A stretch of DNA of 42,051 nucleotides, from NCBI RefSeq assembly GCF_022347545.1, contig NZ_JAKREW010000037.1, positions 1-42,051 on the forward strand. The letters run 5' to 3'. Source of the stretch: Terribium retamae (lineage in GTDB: Bacteria; Pseudomonadota; Alphaproteobacteria; Rhizobiales; Rhizobiaceae). Shown one piece after another: positions 39,816 to 42,051 of this stretch. Under the pieces are notes generated by a model that saw only the letters and a program-made list of their open reading frames with translations, made no database searches and had not been told where the DNA came from. Positions within the stretch are counted from its first letter, which is position 1; the number at the start of each line of letters is the position of its first letter. The position numbers and the translations under genes were made by a program.

Positions 39816-39901
39816 CGCCCTTAGATGGAGGGCCAATGCGGTTTATTCAAGACCTGCGCTTGTTTTGTCGTGCGGCCTGCCGAAAAGCCGCCGACACAAC
39901 G

Positions 39902-41236
39902 TCACTGCGCCGACGGCACCACGCGCCAGATGCGGTTGCCGACATCGTCTGCGACAAGCAGCGCGCCGCTTTTGTCCATGGCGACACCGACGGGGCGGCC
40001 GCGCGCGGTGTCGTTCTCGTCGAGGAACCCGGTGAGGATATCCTTGGGCGGGCCGGAAGGCTTGCCGTCCTTGAACGGCACGAAGATCACCTTGTAGCCG
40101 CTGCGCGGCACGCGGTTCCAGGAACCATGCTGTCCGACAAAAGCACCGTTCTTCATCTCGGCGCCGAAGCGGTCGCCTGGATTGAAGGTGAGCCCAAGCG
40201 AAGCGGTATGGGGCCCCAGCGCATAATCCGGCTTGATGGCGCGCGCGACGAGGTCCGGCTTCTGCGGCTGGATGCGGTCGTCGACATGCTGGCCGTAATA
40301 ACTGTAGGGCCAGCCGTAGAAGGCGCCGTCCTGGACCGAAGTCATGTAGTCCGGCACCAGATCGCTGCCGATCTCGTCGCGTTCGTTCACCGCCACCCAC
40401 AGCGCGCCGTTCTCGGGGTTCCACGACAGGCCATTGGGGTTGCGCAATCCGGATGCGAACAGGCGCATCTTGCCGGTGGCGAGGTCGATCTCATGCACTG
40501 CGGCGCGGCCCTCTTCTTCCTCCATGCCGTTCTCACCGACATTGGAGTTGGAGCCGACAGTGGCATAGAGCTTGGTGCCGTCCCGGCTTGCGATCACGTC
40601 CTTCGTCCAGTGGTGGTTTCGGCCTGCCGGCAGGTCGACGATCTTCTCGCCCTTGGCGTCGATCCTGGTTGCGCCTTCCTGATAGGGGAAGGCGACCACC
40701 GCATCGGCATTGGCGACATAGAGCTTGCCGTTCAGCAGGGCCATGCCGAAGGGCGAGAAGAGACCTTCCAGGAACGGCGTCTTCACCTCGGCGACGCCGT
40801 CGCCATCCGCATCGCGCAGCAAAGTGATGCGGTTGGCACTTTTGGTTTCCGCGCCGGCCCGGCTCTGGAACAGGCTCGTGAAGAAGCCGCGTATGCTGAA
40901 ACCGGAATCCGGCTTGGGCGGCTTGTTGCTTTCCGCCACCAGCACGTCGCCATTCGGCAGGACATGGAGCTGGCGTGGATGGTCGAGGCCGCCGGCGAAC
41001 TCGTTCACGGTAAGCCCCTGCGCCGCAGTGGGTTTGCTGCCTTCGGGCCACGGCATCGCCTCAGCCACATTGACGTTCGGCAGCCATTCGGGGCGCGGCT
41101 CGGCAAGCGTGGGGTCGGGCCCGTAGGTCTGTTCGATCGGGACGGTGGCCTCGTGCCGCGACGCATAGACGAGCGCAAAGCCGCCGGCGACGACTGCAAT
41201 AATGAGGATGGCAAGCGCGATGAGGAGTTTTTTCAC
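39902..41236 (-). CDS. sorbosone/glucose dehydrogenase-like beta-propeller protein
   Basis: A 444-aa protein with an N-terminal membrane anchor or signal (4-24) and a six-bladed beta-propeller of the soluble PQQ glucose/sorbosone dehydrogenase family. Motifs include GLDHPRQLHVLPNGDVLVAE, FSPFGMALLNGKLYVANAD, AGRNHHWTKDVIASRDGTKL, FASGLRNPNGLSWNPENGAL and ERDEIGSDLVPDYM. The His in NHHW and the Arg in LRNPNG are in the positions used for PQQ catalysis. It lies 21 nt after a multiheme cytochrome c gene, so electrons probably pass from periplasmic sugar or aldehyde oxidation to that cytochrome. Confidence 0.88.
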   Translation of the reverse strand: MKKLLIALAILIIAVVAGGFALVYASRHEATVPIEQTYGPDPTLAEPRPEWLPNVNVAEAMPWPEGSKPTAAQGLTVNEFAGGLDHPRQLHVLPNGDVLVAESNKPPKPDSGFSIRGFFTSLFQSRAGAETKSANRITLLRDADGDGVAEVKTPFLEGLFSPFGMALLNGKLYVANADAVVAFPYQEGATRIDAKGEKIVDLPAGRNHHWTKDVIASRDGTKLYATVGSNSNVGENGMEEEEGRAAVHEIDLATGKMRLFASGLRNPNGLSWNPENGALWVAVNERDEIGSDLVPDYMTSVQDGAFYGWPYSYYGQHVDDRIQPQKPDLVARAIKPDYALGPHTASLGLTFNPGDRFGAEMKNGAFVGQHGSWNRVPRSGYKVIFVPFKDGKPSGPPKDILTGFLDENDTARGRPVGVAMDKSGALLVADDVGNRIWRVVPSAQ

Positions 41237-41257
41237 AGTCGACCTCCCAGTTCAGGA

Positions 41258-42051
41258 TCAACGCCGTTCAGTCGTCGAGGTTGCGTTTGATGTGGCGGGG
41301 TTCGAGAAGAATGCCGCCAGCGCTTCGATATTCCGCTCGTTCAACCCCTTCGCAGCCTTGGTCATCAGATGGGCGCGGTCGCTGCCGCCCCGTTGGCCGG
41401 ACTGGAACAGGCGCAGTTGCGCTTCCAGATAGGCCGGCTTCTGCGCCGCGATCCTGGGATAGGATTCGCTGCGCCCATCCGCATGGCAGGCCAGGCATGC
41501 CGGAACGTCCCGCTCGGGAATGCCGCGCCGCGCGATCTCTTCACCCTCGGCGACCAGGGCGGCATCGGGCTGCGACATGGCGGTCTCGGGCCACGGCAAG
41601 CCGGCAAAATGGCGTGCAAGCGCTTGCAGCTGGCTGTCGTCCACCGCCAGCGCCGGCAGCGCCATGATGCCGCTGTGCCGTTTGCCATCGGCATAGGCTT
41701 CGAGCTGCGCGGTCGAATAAGCCTGCTTCTGGCCGGCAATGACCGGTGTGGCCTCGCTGCGGCCAGCACCGTCCTTGCCATGGCAGCGCACGCATTCGGC
41801 CAGCGCCTCGTCGAAATCGGCGGGCCGGATCGGTGGAGCCTGCGTGCCGTAGGCAAGGTCGCGGTAGCGGTCGCGATCGAATCCCGGCAGTTCGCGCAGG
41901 AAGGCGACCATGGCCCAGACCTCGTCGTCGCGCGCTTGTGTCGGCCAGGCCGGCATGCCGGTGAAGCGCACGCCATGCTTGACGATTTGGAACAGCTGCG
42001 CGTCGCTCCATTCGCCGACCTTTGTCGCAAGGTCTGGCGGCTGCGGAAGCA
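41258..42051 (-). CDS. multiheme cytochrome c (5' end off window)
   Basis: At least 264 residues of a c-type cytochrome; the frame stays open to the right window edge, so the N-terminus and signal are missing. The visible part begins with the end of one cytochrome domain (SDAQLFQIVKHGVRFTGMPA, ARDDEVWAMVAFLRELPGF) whose heme site is off-window. Two full class I-like domains follow, with CVRCH and CLACH heme motifs. Three domains in all fit an electron-transfer partner of the downstream dehydrogenase. A GTG at 41969 could be mistaken for a start, but cytochrome sequence continues upstream of it. Confidence 0.88.
   Translation of the reverse strand, partial: LPQPPDLATKVGEWSDAQLFQIVKHGVRFTGMPAWPTQARDDEVWAMVAFLRELPGFDRDRYRDLAYGTQAPPIRPADFDEALAECVRCHGKDGAGRSEATPVIAGQKQAYSTAQLEAYADGKRHSGIMALPALAVDDSQLQALARHFAGLPWPETAMSQPDAALVAEGEEIARRGIPERDVPACLACHADGRSESYPRIAAQKPAYLEAQLRLFQSGQRGGSDRAHLMTKAAKGLNERNIEALAAFFSNPATSNATSTTERR

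Noticed and set aside
39836..41290. 484-codon plus frame
   Set aside because: Antisense to the sorbosone-type dehydrogenase; that gene has a membrane anchor, propeller motifs and an operon partner.

Overview
The window looks like chromosome or large-replicon DNA of a GC-rich alphaproteobacterium of the order Rhizobiales, probably Mesorhizobium- or Rhizobium-like. The evidence is the set of families present: DUF982, DUF3606, PRC-barrel and DUF1236 small proteins, an HWE-type histidine kinase, baeRF-type host attachment protein and a MalK-type sugar ABC operon. The genus cannot be fixed from the sequence alone. I found no rRNA, tRNA, CRISPR array, integrase or transposase.

Layout. 1-2.5 kb: the N-terminal 690 codons of a YadA-like trimeric autotransporter adhesin (minus strand, running off the left edge), preceded by a small unknown gene. 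2.6-5.4 kb: two AraC-type regulators and a small zinc-ribbon protein. 5.7-17.5 kb: a dense run of small stress-type genes on both strands (PRC-barrel, DUF1236, MgtC/SapB, flavodoxin-fold reductase, two alpha/beta hydrolases, SnoaL-like, PAS-HWE histidine kinase, DUF305, GFA, host attachment, lipoprotein, gamma-glutamylcyclotransferase, KGG repeat protein). 17.5-18.4 kb: a three-gene cassette of unknown function (81 aa, DUF982, 69 aa). 18.6-26.1 kb: a LysR regulator divergent from a complete carbohydrate ABC importer operon with two Gfo/Idh/MocA dehydrogenases. 26.3-30 kb: more small stress-type genes, DUF983, an NRAMP-like transporter and a YciE/YciF ferritin-like protein. 30.2-31.6 kb: a second copy of the three-gene cassette with an extra copy of its third gene. 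31.8-39.5 kb: VOC protein, CspA, ClpP-like protein, DUF3606, FAD-Rieske oxidoreductase, DUF2267, a ThDP enzyme, small basic proteins and a stand-alone DUF982. 39.9-42 kb: a multiheme cytochrome c (5' end off the window) followed by a sorbosone-type dehydrogenase.

The strongest unifying signal is regulatory. I count 21 copies of a GGAAC-N16/17-NNTT element (most ending in GTT), correctly placed and oriented in front of most of the small stress genes, including four divergent pairs. This matches the known promoter of the alphaproteobacterial general stress sigma factor EcfG/RpoE2. One of the sites precedes the HWE kinase, a family that includes the kinases feeding the PhyR-NepR-EcfG switch. The window therefore reads as a general stress response island, although ecfG, phyR and nepR themselves are not in it.

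Two other signals are not explained by ordinary annotation: the duplicated three-gene cassette, and an 18-nt identical motif held in the loop of different stems ahead of intrinsic terminators, once directly after cspA and once beyond the dehydrogenase operon. The second looks like a small structured RNA.
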